A DNA stretch of 64,000 bases. Source: DASCOT01 sp965197275 (GTDB lineage Bacteria; Acidobacteriota; UBA890; WLXD01). The first letter of the stretch is position 1. Every line of letters starts with the position of its first letter. The notes below the pieces were generated by a model that did not search any database, was not told the origin of the DNA, and saw only the letters and a program-made list of their open reading frames with translations. Position numbers and translations under genes: made by a program. Below, one piece after another: positions 36,190 through 44,039 of the stretch. Where the stretch lies: positions 248,001 through 312,000 of the forward strand of contig CBDAMQ010000030.1 of NCBI GenBank assembly GCA_965197275.1, read 5' to 3'.

Positions 36190-37599
36190 CTAGCTGCTTA
36201 CAGCCTTCAGCATCCGATACCAGAACTCGACCGCGTCGTGGAACTCTTCGACGCCGACGCGCTCGTCGAGCCCGTGGGCGCGGAAGTCGCTCGGATTTCG
36301 GAAGATCGCCGACAGCGCGTAGACCGGGATCCCGGCGTTGCGAACGTACAGCCCGTCGGTGGCGCCCGTTCCCATGTTCGGGATCACCGGCGTGCCCGGC
36401 CACATCTGATCCACCAGCTCCTCGATCGGCGCCATCACTTCCGGGTCCCACGGCGACGGGTCGCTCGGTGTCGCCTCGCCGGTGGCACGGATCGAGACGC
36501 CCTCATCGTCGACGACCTCCCGCAATACGGTTTCGATCTCCTCCGGCGTGTGCCCTGGCAAGATGCGGCAGTTCACCGTCGCGGTCGCCGATCGAGGCAG
36601 CGCGTTCTCCGCGTGGCCCCCGTCGAGCATTGTGGCAACGCAGGTGGTTCGCAGCGTGGCGTTGAACACCGGGCGGGAAGAGGCGAGTCGCCGCGCCGCA
36701 TCCTCGTCGATCGTGCCGCCGGCGACCGCCCGCATCCACTCCGCGGTATCGCCGTGCTGGAGAGCCGCGGAGCGCTCGAAGAACAAGCGCGTGCTGTCGT
36801 TGACTTCGATCGGGAAGCTGTGCGCCTCGATGCGACCGAGCGCTCGGGCAAGCTGATAGATGGCGTTGTCGGGCCGTGGCACCGAGCTGTGTCCGCCGTC
36901 GTTCGTGGTCTCGAGCTCGTAGCTCTGGTAGAGCTTCTCGCTCGTCTGCACCATGAACATCTGCGGCTCACCGTTGGGATCGTAGACGCCCCCTCCAGAG
37001 TCGGTGTTGAGGGCGAGCTCGGCATCCACTAGGTCGCCGCGCTGCTGGGTAACGAGGTGTCGAATCCCGTCGCCGGTTGTCTCCTCGTCGCCGGTGAGCA
37101 CCATGATCAGATCGCGTTCGGGCTCGTGGCCTTCCTCGCGGAGCCGGATGAAGTTGGTCACCAGCGTCGTCGCCCCGGCTTTGTTGTCGCTCGTTCCCCG
37201 CCCGTAGTAGTAGCCGTCGCGCTTGAGAAGGCTATACGGGTCGAACTGCCAGTCGTCGGGCTCCGCGTCGACGACATCGACGTGGGCCATCAGTATGACC
37301 GGGCGGCGGGCGCCGGTGCCGGGGTAGCGCACGACGAGGTGAGGCACCCCTCCCGGACCGTGTACCAGGGTCACGTGCTCATCCGCGAAGCCGACGCCGG
37401 TGAGCCGTTGCGACACCTCCTCCAGCAACGCCTCGGTGCGGTCGGGGAACTCGGCCGTGGAACGAACCTCGACCATCGCGCGGAGGATATCGCTCGCCAG
37501 CTGTCGGTAGCGCTCCGGTTGGCCGGCCGGAGCGATGGTCACCATCGCCACCGCCGGTACGGCGGCCAGCACGACTGCGACGGGTTTCGAAAGCATCAT
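36190..37599 (-). CDS. M20-family metallopeptidase (exported)
   Basis: The 469-residue precursor has a signal peptide (VVLAAVPAVAMVTIAPAGQ). The di-zinc catalytic site is complete: VILMAHVDVVDAEP (His, Asp), YGRGTSDNKAG (bridging Asp), LTGDEETTGDG (Glu-Glu), NTDSGGGVY (Asp) and a C-terminal DFRAHGLDERV (His). The lid/dimerisation domain lies between about 215 and 350. An AGGAGG ribosome site precedes ATG 37599. It is the only fully intact metabolic gene in the centre of the island, suggesting a patch of original chromosome between rearrangements. Carboxypeptidase or dipeptidase activity is likely. Confidence 0.92.
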   Translation of the reverse strand: MMLSKPVAVVLAAVPAVAMVTIAPAGQPERYRQLASDILRAMVEVRSTAEFPDRTEALLEEVSQRLTGVGFADEHVTLVHGPGGVPHLVVRYPGTGARRPVILMAHVDVVDAEPDDWQFDPYSLLKRDGYYYGRGTSDNKAGATTLVTNFIRLREEGHEPERDLIMVLTGDEETTGDGIRHLVTQQRGDLVDAELALNTDSGGGVYDPNGEPQMFMVQTSEKLYQSYELETTNDGGHSSVPRPDNAIYQLARALGRIEAHSFPIEVNDSTRLFFERSAALQHGDTAEWMRAVAGGTIDEDAARRLASSRPVFNATLRTTCVATMLDGGHAENALPRSATATVNCRILPGHTPEEIETVLREVVDDEGVSIRATGEATPSDPSPWDPEVMAPIEELVDQMWPGTPVIPNMGTGATDGLYVRNAGIPVYALSAIFRNPSDFRAHGLDERVGVEEFHDAVEFWYRMLKAVSS

Positions 37600-38307
37600 C
37601 GGAACATCCTCCTGCGTGACGTGAGGGACTACGTCAGCCGCGAGAGCTCGGCGGGCGAGCTCCGAGGCTCCAGCGGCGACTCGACTCCGAGAGTCGCCAT
37701 CAACCCGGGCGCAACGGATCGTGGCCGACGTGGGCGCTGATCTCGCGCACGACTACGATACCTCTGATAGCTGTACTTCGAGCTGCGGACGACGCTCGGG
37801 GACGTGCTCGAGATCGTCGACCGCGAACAGCCCCTGCGGGTGATCCACTTCGGCAGCGTCTCGACACGATGACTCCGACCAGCTGCGCCTCGCGCGTGAT
37901 GCGCCGGTTGCCTTGCTGCTCGGTCACTCTCTTCCAAGTCGGCAACGGTAAGATCATGGCCTGGTTCGGCGCGGACCCAATACATTTCCCCCGATCGCCA
38001 TCGTACACATCGATCGCGCCTACACTGCCTGCGGATGCAGGCCCACTAGCTGGTAGTCTCTCGACTCGTCACGAGCCAGCGCCTCCGCCAGCTCCGGATC
38101 CTGCCCTATTCCCCGGCGAATCGCCCACTCGACCACATCCACCTTGCGGCCCACAGCGCCCAACGAGAACGACCGGGCCGCAGCGTACACGCCGGCCCCG
38201 AGCGTCACCAGCACAAGCCAGCCGTGCACCCAGACATACTACCCATAGTCCGCCAGCAGGAGCCACACTACCGGGATGCAATCGAAGGTCCATCCCACGT
38301 ATAAGAC
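37600..38307. other. Gap of 0.7 kb with degenerate coding scraps only
   Basis: No complete gene was found. Short stretches look like former coding sequence: plus-strand YFELRTTLGDVLEIVDREQP near 37770, and VTLFQVGNGKIMAWFGADP near 37925. The latter resembles the end of SnoaL/NTF2-like proteins. A minus-strand frame of 69 codons at 38020-38229 (LVLVTLGAGVYAAARSFS, one possible membrane helix) has no ribosome site and follows a stop in the same frame. I treat it as debris on the left of the IS481 element. Confidence 0.4.
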
Positions 38308-39279
38308 TGTAGACATTACGGACCTCGTTGGACACTCTGGAGCCCCAAGAAGGGAGGCGGATGGTGTCCAAGGACAACGTGACATTCGGCGTAAACGGCA
38401 AGTACTCGAGTACGCTGTGCGAATCAGGAACATCCGGAAGACCTGTCGACACTTTGGCATTCCTCGGTCGCTGTTCTATGTCTGGCGGGCCGCGTTTGAG
38501 CACGACGGCGAGGCCGGGCTCGTCAACAAGCGCTCGGTGGCCCGCTCACATCCGCGCCCCACGCGCCCGGAAGTCGCGGAGCAAGTGCTGCACTTGCGGC
38601 GGATCTATCACCTCGTCCCGAAGCGGATCGTCTGGTACTTGGCGCGCTACCAGGGCGTGAACGTCTCGGACGCCACCGTCTACCGCATGCTGCGGCGCCA
38701 CGGGCTGCGTCGTGTGCCCAATCGTGTGGGCCGGCGCGCCGTGCATACCCATCGCTATGCCAAACAGATCCCCGAGCATCACGGGCAGGTCGACGTGAAG
38801 TTCCTCACGCTCCAAGGACCAGCCGGGCAGCGAATCCGTCGCTACCAGTACACGGCGATCGATGATGCCACCCGGATCCGCGCGCGCACACAGAGCAGAA
38901 CGCCATCGCCTTCGCAGGCTACGTGGCCCGGACGTTTCCCTTCCGCATTCACACGGTGCGCACCGACTGCGGCCATGAGTTCCAGGCGCTGTTTCATTGG
39001 CACCTCGCGGACCACGGCATCCAGCATGTCTTCATCAAGCCCCGCACCCCACAACTGACCGGGAAGGTCGAGCGCTCCCATCGCACGGATCCGCAGGAGT
39101 GCTATCAGCTCCTGAGCTACAAGGGCGATGTCGATCTGGAGCAACGGCTGGCCACGTGGGAGCGCTTCTACAACTTCGATCGGCCCCACGGAGCATTCGC
39201 CGGCCAGACCCCCTACGAAGCACTCCGAGAACGGTTACAGTCATAATGGCGACTGTCCCACGAGATCCGTCACATCACA
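38308..39279 (+). mobile_element. IS481-family element, degenerate
   Basis: The ends are 38308 (TGTAGACATTACGGACCTCG, then TTGGACA) and 39279 (complement TGTGATGTGACGGATCTCGT, then GGGACA), forming imperfect inverted repeats. One transposase gene fills the element: helix-turn-helix TCRHFGIPRSLFYVWRAAFE, HPRPTRPEVAEQVLHLRRIY and GQVDVKFLTLQGPAGQRIRR. A frame change with loss of about a dozen codons near 38890 follows, then TFPFRIHTVRTDCGHEFQAL, PQLTGKVERSHRTDPQECYQ and FYNFDRPHGAFAGQTPYEAL. The catalytic acids are present but the central gap makes it inactive. Confidence 0.8.
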
Positions 39280-39286
39280 ATCGAAC

Positions 39287-40350
39287 CTAATCAAGAATCT
39301 CAGTAGTTAGGTCTCCAAGCAAGCCACGAACAGATTTGAGCGTATCGGGATCTTCGGATAAAAGATGCCTGACCGCTTTCTGGTAGTCTTGACGTCCCCT
39401 AAACCCAAGTGTCTTTGAAATACGGTCCAACGCATTTGATTCACGGATTGGGCATCGAGTCACAATTGCTTCCCAGTTACTGTCTGCCACCGCGTCATCC
39501 AATGCCTTTAGTCGTGCCTCATGCATCGCCTGTGAGTCATTTACAATCTGAATATTCTGGCCTGCAAGGAGGTCGTCGTCATTCGGAATCTGCGCCATAA
39601 TAGATTCCCGAAGTGCTTTCTTGACCGCCTTTTGGCTCAAGCGATCTGTGTGATCTTTAGCAGCGTCGACACCCGCTACAATCGCAGACTTCCTCAAGGC
39701 TGAGCTATCGACACCTGAGACGGAAGCCTGACGAGACGCAATCTGTCCGATGATCCATGGGTGGAAGTAGATCGCCTCGACCGAGTAGTAAGGCAGAGCA
39801 TGCACGCCTCTCTCTCGCTTAACCCTCCTTTGATTCGCATCGAGTCCATCGCTGTCGACAACCCCGAATACCCGTAACCAATGAAGTGTTTCGGCGGCTC
39901 GCGCCCCAACGACAGCTTGCTCAACGTCATAGCAATTACCTTTCGGTATCACTGACACCATCGGGAACACTAAGCTGTAGAGTGGTTTATCGAGACTGCT
40001 CTCTGTCCCCTCGACAAAGAGAATCGTTCGGCGCGCGCCGAGCAGGTCACGTTTCAGAACGTCATCTATCGGAACGCCTGCAGGCCATTCGTCCGCTTCC
40101 CAGTTGTGGACATTCTCCCCATCGAAAGTGCACGACCTCAACAACAGTGTGCGTGCTTCGGGATTCCCAAGCGGGAGATCATGATCGTGAGTGGAAATTA
40201 CAAAACCACAATCCGATCTCCGCTCGAACAGTTGGCCAAGCAATGGAGAAATGATGGATCGATGCAGGTGCCTCTCCGGCTCATCAATGATCAGAAGCGT
40301 ACCTGGTGGAGCAGTGAGAACATTTCCTGCAATCAGAAGCGCATTCCGCT
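39287..40350 (-). pseudogene. AAA ATPase with DUF4435 (TOPRIM-like) domain, 5' half missing
   Basis: The surviving minus-strand frame begins abruptly at the IS element with KRNALLIAGN. It contains the Walker B and D-loop (TLLIIDEPERHLHRS) and the H-loop (GFVISTHDHDLPL) of an SMC/ABC-type AAA domain. It then enters a DUF4435 region (ILFVEGTESSLDKPLYSLVF, LRVFGVVDSDGLDANQ) with TOPRIM-like acidic residues. The C-terminal ~150 residues are intact to the stop at 39287. Walker A and the signature half are lost. ATPase-DUF4435 fusions resemble OLD-like nucleases and often lie in defence loci. Base composition is visibly less GC-rich than the host genes, consistent with transfer. Confidence 0.75.
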
Positions 40351-40427
40351 TGACCTGCCCCCCAATAATCGGGCCAGTTTGAGAGTTAGGATTTGAGGCT
40401 CTCAGGATGGCTCGGGAAGGGGGAACA

Positions 40428-40706
40428 ATGGCGCGGAAGCGGCACACCGTAGAGCAGATCATCGCCAAGCTCAGGGAGGCAGAGGTGGAGCTAGCGAAAG
40501 GAGCCAAGACCCCGGAGGCATGCCGGAAGCTAGGCATCAGCGAGAACACGTACTACCGGTGGCGTAAGGAGTACGGTGGCCTGAGGGTGGATCAGGCGAG
40601 GCGGCTCAAGGAGCTGGAGCGCGAGAACGGGCGGCTCAAGAAACTCCTGGCGGAGACGATGCTCGACAACGCCATCCTTAAAGAGGTGTCGTCGGGAAAC
40701 TTCTGA
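40428..40706 (+). CDS. IS3-family transposase OrfA
   Basis: The 92-residue OrfA has a helix-turn-helix (KRHTVEQIIAKLREAEVELA, TPEACRKLGISENTYYRWRK). A leucine-zipper helix follows (RRLKELERENGRLKKLLAET) and the end is LDNAILKEVSSGNF. ATG 40428 follows GGGGGAAC; an upstream in-frame ATG at 40407 would add seven residues. OrfB lies in the -1 frame, as expected for frameshift-made OrfAB. Confidence 0.92.
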   Translation: MARKRHTVEQIIAKLREAEVELAKGAKTPEACRKLGISENTYYRWRKEYGGLRVDQARRLKELERENGRLKKLLAETMLDNAILKEVSSGNF

Positions 40707-40729
40707 GCCCGGCGCGTCGACGGCGGGCG

Positions 40730-41587
40730 GTGCACAAGGCGCAACAGTCGCTGGGGGTGTCCGAGAGGCGAGCCTGCAGAGTGCTGGGCCAGGTGCGCTC
40801 CACGCAACAGTATCGAGCCAAGGTGCCTCAGCAGGAGACGGCGCTGGTGGAGCGGATGACCGAACTGGCGACGCAGTATGGGCGCTATGGGTACCGGCGG
40901 ATCACCGCTCTGTTGGCGCGTGAGGGGTGGCGAGTGAATCACAAGAGGATCGAGCGATTATGGCGTCGTGAAGGGCTCAAAGTGCCGAAGAAACAGCCTA
41001 AGCGAGGGCGCCTCTGGCTCAACGATGGTTCGTGTGTGCGACTGAGGCCGGAAAGGACAGATCACGTCTGGGCCTATGACTTCGTACACGAACGAACTCA
41101 CGACGGGCGAGCGCTTCGTCTGTTGACGATCGTGGACGAGTACACGAGAGAGTGCTTGGCCATCGACGTGGCACGTAGGCTCAACTCCGAGAACGTGCTG
41201 GAGCGACTCGCTGAGCTGTTCGTGAACCGGGGTGTTGCCGATCACATCCGCTCCGACAACGGACCGGAGTTCACTTCTCGGGCAGTGCGTGAGTGGCTCG
41301 AGCGGATCGGTGTGAGGACGCTGTTCATCGAGCCCGGCTCGCCATGGGAAAACGGCTACGTGGAGAGCTTCAACGGCAAGCTACGAGACGAGCTGCTGAA
41401 CGGCGAGATCTTCTACACGCTCAAAGAGGCGGAAAGCTTGGTGCAAGGCTGGCGGCGCGAATACAACCAGGTGCGACCCCATAGCTCATTGGGTTATCAG
41501 CCGCCTGCGCCGGAAGCGACGTTGTTGCACCCGGCTGCGCTTCGCTTCGCCGGCTCCAACAATCTCTTGTCAGCACCGATTCTATGA
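40730..41587 (+). CDS. IS3-family transposase OrfB (DDE integrase core)
   Basis: The frame encodes 285 residues from GTG 40730 and is open further upstream for fusion to OrfA. HTH_21-like YGRYGYRRITALLAREGW precedes the rve core: HVWAYDFVHERTHDGRALRL (first Asp), HIRSDNGPEFTSRAV (second Asp), and SPWENGYVESFNGKLRDELL (Glu). It ends with QVRPHSSLGYQPPAPEA. All catalytic residues are present, making this the only transposase in the window that looks fully functional. Confidence 0.93.
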   Translation: MHKAQQSLGVSERRACRVLGQVRSTQQYRAKVPQQETALVERMTELATQYGRYGYRRITALLAREGWRVNHKRIERLWRREGLKVPKKQPKRGRLWLNDGSCVRLRPERTDHVWAYDFVHERTHDGRALRLLTIVDEYTRECLAIDVARRLNSENVLERLAELFVNRGVADHIRSDNGPEFTSRAVREWLERIGVRTLFIEPGSPWENGYVESFNGKLRDELLNGEIFYTLKEAESLVQGWRREYNQVRPHSSLGYQPPAPEATLLHPAALRFAGSNNLLSAPIL

Positions 41588-41621
41588 GTTACGAAGTGGC
41601 CCAAACACTTGGGGCAGGTCA

Positions 41622-41993
41622 CCCGCACGCGCGGGGATGAACCGAGTCCAGGCCGTCAGCAGACATTCACGGCGCCCTGTTCCCCGCACGCGCGGGGATG
41701 AACCGGCGGTGTCGACCGCGTACAGAATCGTCGCGTCCTGTTCCCCGCACGCGCGGGGATGAACCGGAAGGAGGCTGCATGTGATGCAACTTTCAACCCT
41801 GTTCCCCGCACGCGCGGGGATGAACCGGAAGAAACCCAGGACCACGCAGCCCCGTCGTCCTGTTCCCCGCACGCGCGGGGATGAACCGACCGGTGAGCGG
41901 TTGCGTATCATCTGGCATGTCTGTTCCCCGCACGCGCGGGGATGAACCGCAGTTCCTCGATGCGTCGAGCGCGCTCCGCAGCTGTTCCCCGCA
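41622..41993 (+). CRISPR. Type I-E-like CRISPR array fragment, six 32-bp spacers, truncated at both ends
   Basis: Five complete 29-bp repeats start at 41677, 41738, 41799, 41860 and 41921; each begins CTGTTCCCCGCACGCGCGGG and ends GATGAACCG. A 23-bp remnant (41622-41644) abuts the IS407-like element, and a 12-bp remnant (CTGTTCCCCGCA, 41982-41993) marks the far end. The six spacers, at 41645, 41706, 41767, 41828, 41889 and 41950, are each exactly 32 bp. Repeat sequence and spacer length match subtype I-E. In the usual orientation the leader would precede the first repeat, where the IS now lies. No cas gene is in the window, so the array is orphaned and probably not transcribed from its leader. 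Confidence 0.95.
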
Positions 41994-42114
41994 TGCTCCG
42001 GTCGTGGCGTCGTTCTACATCGACAGGCCCTGAAACGCACGCGATCGAGGGGGGCCGACCCGCTCTCTAAGGAGAGGCAGCGACCGGGCCGGGAACCCCA
42101 TGTCTGCCTACGCG

Positions 42115-42345
42115 TCCCGTCGAGCAGCTCGGCTTTGGCGCGGTGGATGTCGGGTAACCAGCCCCGCGGCGCCCCTCTTATGCCGGGTCGCGTCCGTTGA
42201 ATGGCAAAGCCCAGCTGCGCTCCGTCGCGCTCGATGACAAGGCTCGGGTGAGGAATGAGGCGTCGGTCGACCTAGCGGAGGCCGAATGCCTCGACGTACC
42301 ATCGGGCCGCCCGGTCGAGGTCCTTCATGGGCAGCGCCAGCAGAA
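42115..42345 (-). pseudogene. VOC/glyoxalase-like fragment
   Basis: On the minus strand from about 42345, the frame reads LPMKDLDRAARWYVEAFGLR, then a stop. It continues LVIERDGAQLGFAIQ and GAPRGWLPDIHRAKAELLDG. This is the usual order of VOC-superfamily (glyoxalase/bleomycin-resistance) motifs, with a gap and a premature stop. Only a relic. Confidence 0.4.
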
Positions 42346-42430
42346 GGGGGGAGGCGCCTGGTCGTCCGGATCGATGCTGCGACGCTGCAGCGCGCCGAAT
42401 GGGCCGTCTTGGTGATTCTGTCTCTAGAAC

Positions 42431-42560
42431 TCTTGGCCTTCAGTGTCTTCCCGAAGCCCGTGTGGCGGCTGATCTGGTCCAACAACCCGCTTAAGTGGCT
42501 CAACAAGAAGAGGTGCGACGCCGCACCGATGGGGTCGGGATGCGCGTCCACGTGCGGGCG
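42431..42560 (+). pseudogene. IS256-family transposase fragment
   Basis: The frame encodes FSVFPKPVWRLIWSNNPLKW, then LNK. After a one-base shift it continues KVRRRTDGVG. This is the conserved mutator-type transposase stretch W-x-IWSNNPLERLNKEIRRRTDVVGIFP. Only ~40 residues remain. Confidence 0.55.
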
Positions 42561-42611
42561 TTAGGCATGCGATCGATGTCGGCCCCGGGGATCACTCTCG
42601 ACTCGCGCCCC

Positions 42612-42783
42612 GACGTATCTCGTACATCCAGCAGTCGATCCGCGAAGCGGCCCCGAAGTTGGTGATCTTCTACAGCACCGACGCCAAATTTCGACGCTAC
42701 TGGGCACGCATTGCAGGCGACGAGTTCCAGCGCGGAGCAGTCCAAGGCACCTGGCTACGGCGCCGCGGACCGACCTGGTTCCC
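42612..42783 (+). pseudogene. Fragment of an unidentified protein
   Basis: An open frame with coding character reads RISYIQQSIREAAPKLVIFY, then STDAKFRRYWARIAGDEF and GTWLRRRGPTWF. The pattern (helix, VIFYS strand, YW-IAG, aromatic turn) suggests the later part of a small alpha/beta protein. It has no start and is cut at about 42783 where the nfo remnant begins on the other strand. Confidence 0.3.
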
Positions 42784-43483
42784 GGCGTGGCGGTCGAGCC
42801 GCGAGCCGGCACCGCCCCGGGAGTCGTTCAGATGAATACCGTGGATGCGGTCGGAGCCGATCGCATGGTCGAGCGCGTCCAGGGTCCGGCGCACCCGGAG
42901 GGGCGTGTCGAGGCGGTGGCCGGCCGCGTGCAGGTGGCAGCTGTCCAGGCAGACCCCGATGCGGTCCGCGCCAAAGCACCGTACAACCTCGCCCAGCTCT
43001 TCGAGGCACCCTCCGAGCACCGTGCCCTGGCCGGCGGTCACCTCCAGCAGCAGTCGTGTTGCCTACGATTCCCCGCGTTAGCGCAGCGACGGAGGCCTCG
43101 AGGCGCTCGAGTGCCCGGGCACGGGGCTGATCACCGCAGGAGCCGGGGTGCACCACCAGCCCCGCGATCCCGAGGCGCTGGCAGCGCCGCAACTCGGCGC
43201 GACAGGCGCGCCATGAGCGCACCCGTAGCTCCGCATCGCCCGAGGCCAGGTTCACCAGATAGCTGGCGTGTGCCAGCACCGGGTGGATCCCATGACGGGC
43301 GCAACCGTCCCGGAAGCGTGCGGCCTCGCCGCGCCGCAGGCGCCGCATCGCCCACTGGCGGTTGCTCTTGACGAAGATCTGCATCGTCTCGCAGCCGAGA
43401 TTCGCGGCGCGCTCAGGGGCCCGATCCAGGCCTCCCGCTGCCGAGAAATGGACACCGAATCGCACGCCGCTTCGGTCGCTCAC
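42783..43483 (-). pseudogene. nfo: Endonuclease IV (nfo), frameshifted and 3'-truncated
   Basis: From GTG 43483 the frame gives VRFGVHFSAAGGLDRAPERA, HPVLAHASYLVNLASGDAEL and LGIAGLVVHPGSC. It shifts by one base near 43062 and continues LLLEVTAGQGTVLGG, IGVCLDSCHLHAAGH and IHGIHLNDSRGGAGSRLDRH. These cover most AP-endonuclease IV zinc-site residues: the two N-terminal His, Glu in LLLE, Asp and His in CLDSCHLHAAGH, and His/Asp near the end. It stops at DRHA, about 40-50 residues short, at 42783. Its 5' part and promoter-side connector are duplicated at 34945-35189. Confidence 0.85.
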
Positions 43484-43489
43484 GCTTCA

Positions 43490-44017
43490 ACCGCCCGAGC
43501 TGCTCCCGCAGCTCGGTGAGCCAGTGAGGCGTCGGTCAAGTTCGCGTCGGCCCAAGGCACGGCAAACGACCACCCAGCCCCCCGATCGTATTTCCCTGTT
43601 CCCGCGCACGGATTTCCCTGTTCGGCCGCAGAAATTCCCTGTTCGCCGCCAGAAAATTCCCTGTTCCGGCGCGTAGGGAATTCGGCCCCTAAGACCCATG
43701 AAATCAGTGCGTTAGGAGGCCTCGATCTTCGGCCTATTCGACGCCGAATCCCGATAAAATCCCCTGTATTTTCCCTGCTAAAATAGGGAAATCGGGCAAG
43801 AGACAGGTTCGCTCCAGACTGGGTGCACCGCCTACCACTTGAAGCATTGAGATTACTGCGGGAGTTATCAAGATCGAGGCCGATATCCCTTTGATTCTCA
43901 GGGCTTTAGCGGCACCCGACGCTGCCCCTGATGCCAACAGAGACACCACGGTGCGCTCCGGCGCCGGCTTTCGGCGCCATTGTCTCTCGAGCCCCTTTCA
44001 GTGGTACGGGTTTTGGC
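43490..44017 (+). repeat. Dispersed iteron element, copy C
   Basis: Copy C has four TTCCCTGTTC units at 43592, 43614, 43635 and 43657 (spacing 22, 21, 22). The CCATGAAATCAGTGCGTT block, an imperfect hairpin TTTCCCTG...AGGGAAA near 43768, the GATTCTCAGGGCTTTAGCGG block near 43903, and the boundary GGTACGGGTTTTGGC at 44017 follow. On its left the ~100-bp connector leads to the nfo start; on its right, 22 bp later, lies the stop codon of the serine recombinase. No gene is credible inside. Confidence 0.88.
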
Positions 44018-44039
44018 CGCTGACGGCGCCCATTCAAGA

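Larger units (their letters stand above)
40351..41621 (+). mobile_element. IS3-family insertion sequence, IS407-like group
   Basis: The inverted repeats are TGACCTGCCCCCCAATAATC at 40351 and its partner ending 41621 (complement TGACCTGCCCCAAGTGTTTG). The TGACCTGCCCC terminus and two overlapping transposase frames are typical of the IS407 group. Both frames are intact, so it could be active. No target duplication is visible: the left flank (ATPase gene) reads CGCT and the right flank (CRISPR repeat) reads CCCG. This implies a deletion or recombination between two copies after insertion. Confidence 0.9.

Noticed and set aside
37860..38020. Possible SnoaL/NTF2-like C-terminus (VTLFQVGNGKIMAWF)
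   Set aside because: Only about 20 residues match, too little to call a gene; mentioned in the gap entry only.
38020..38229. A 69-codon minus-strand ORF with one hydrophobic segment
   Set aside because: It lacks a ribosome site, follows an in-frame stop closely, and lies in debris beside a broken IS481 element.
41582..42040. A 152-codon minus-strand ORF of repetitive Arg/Pro/Gly-rich sequence
   Set aside because: It is a translation of CRISPR repeats and spacers, not a gene.
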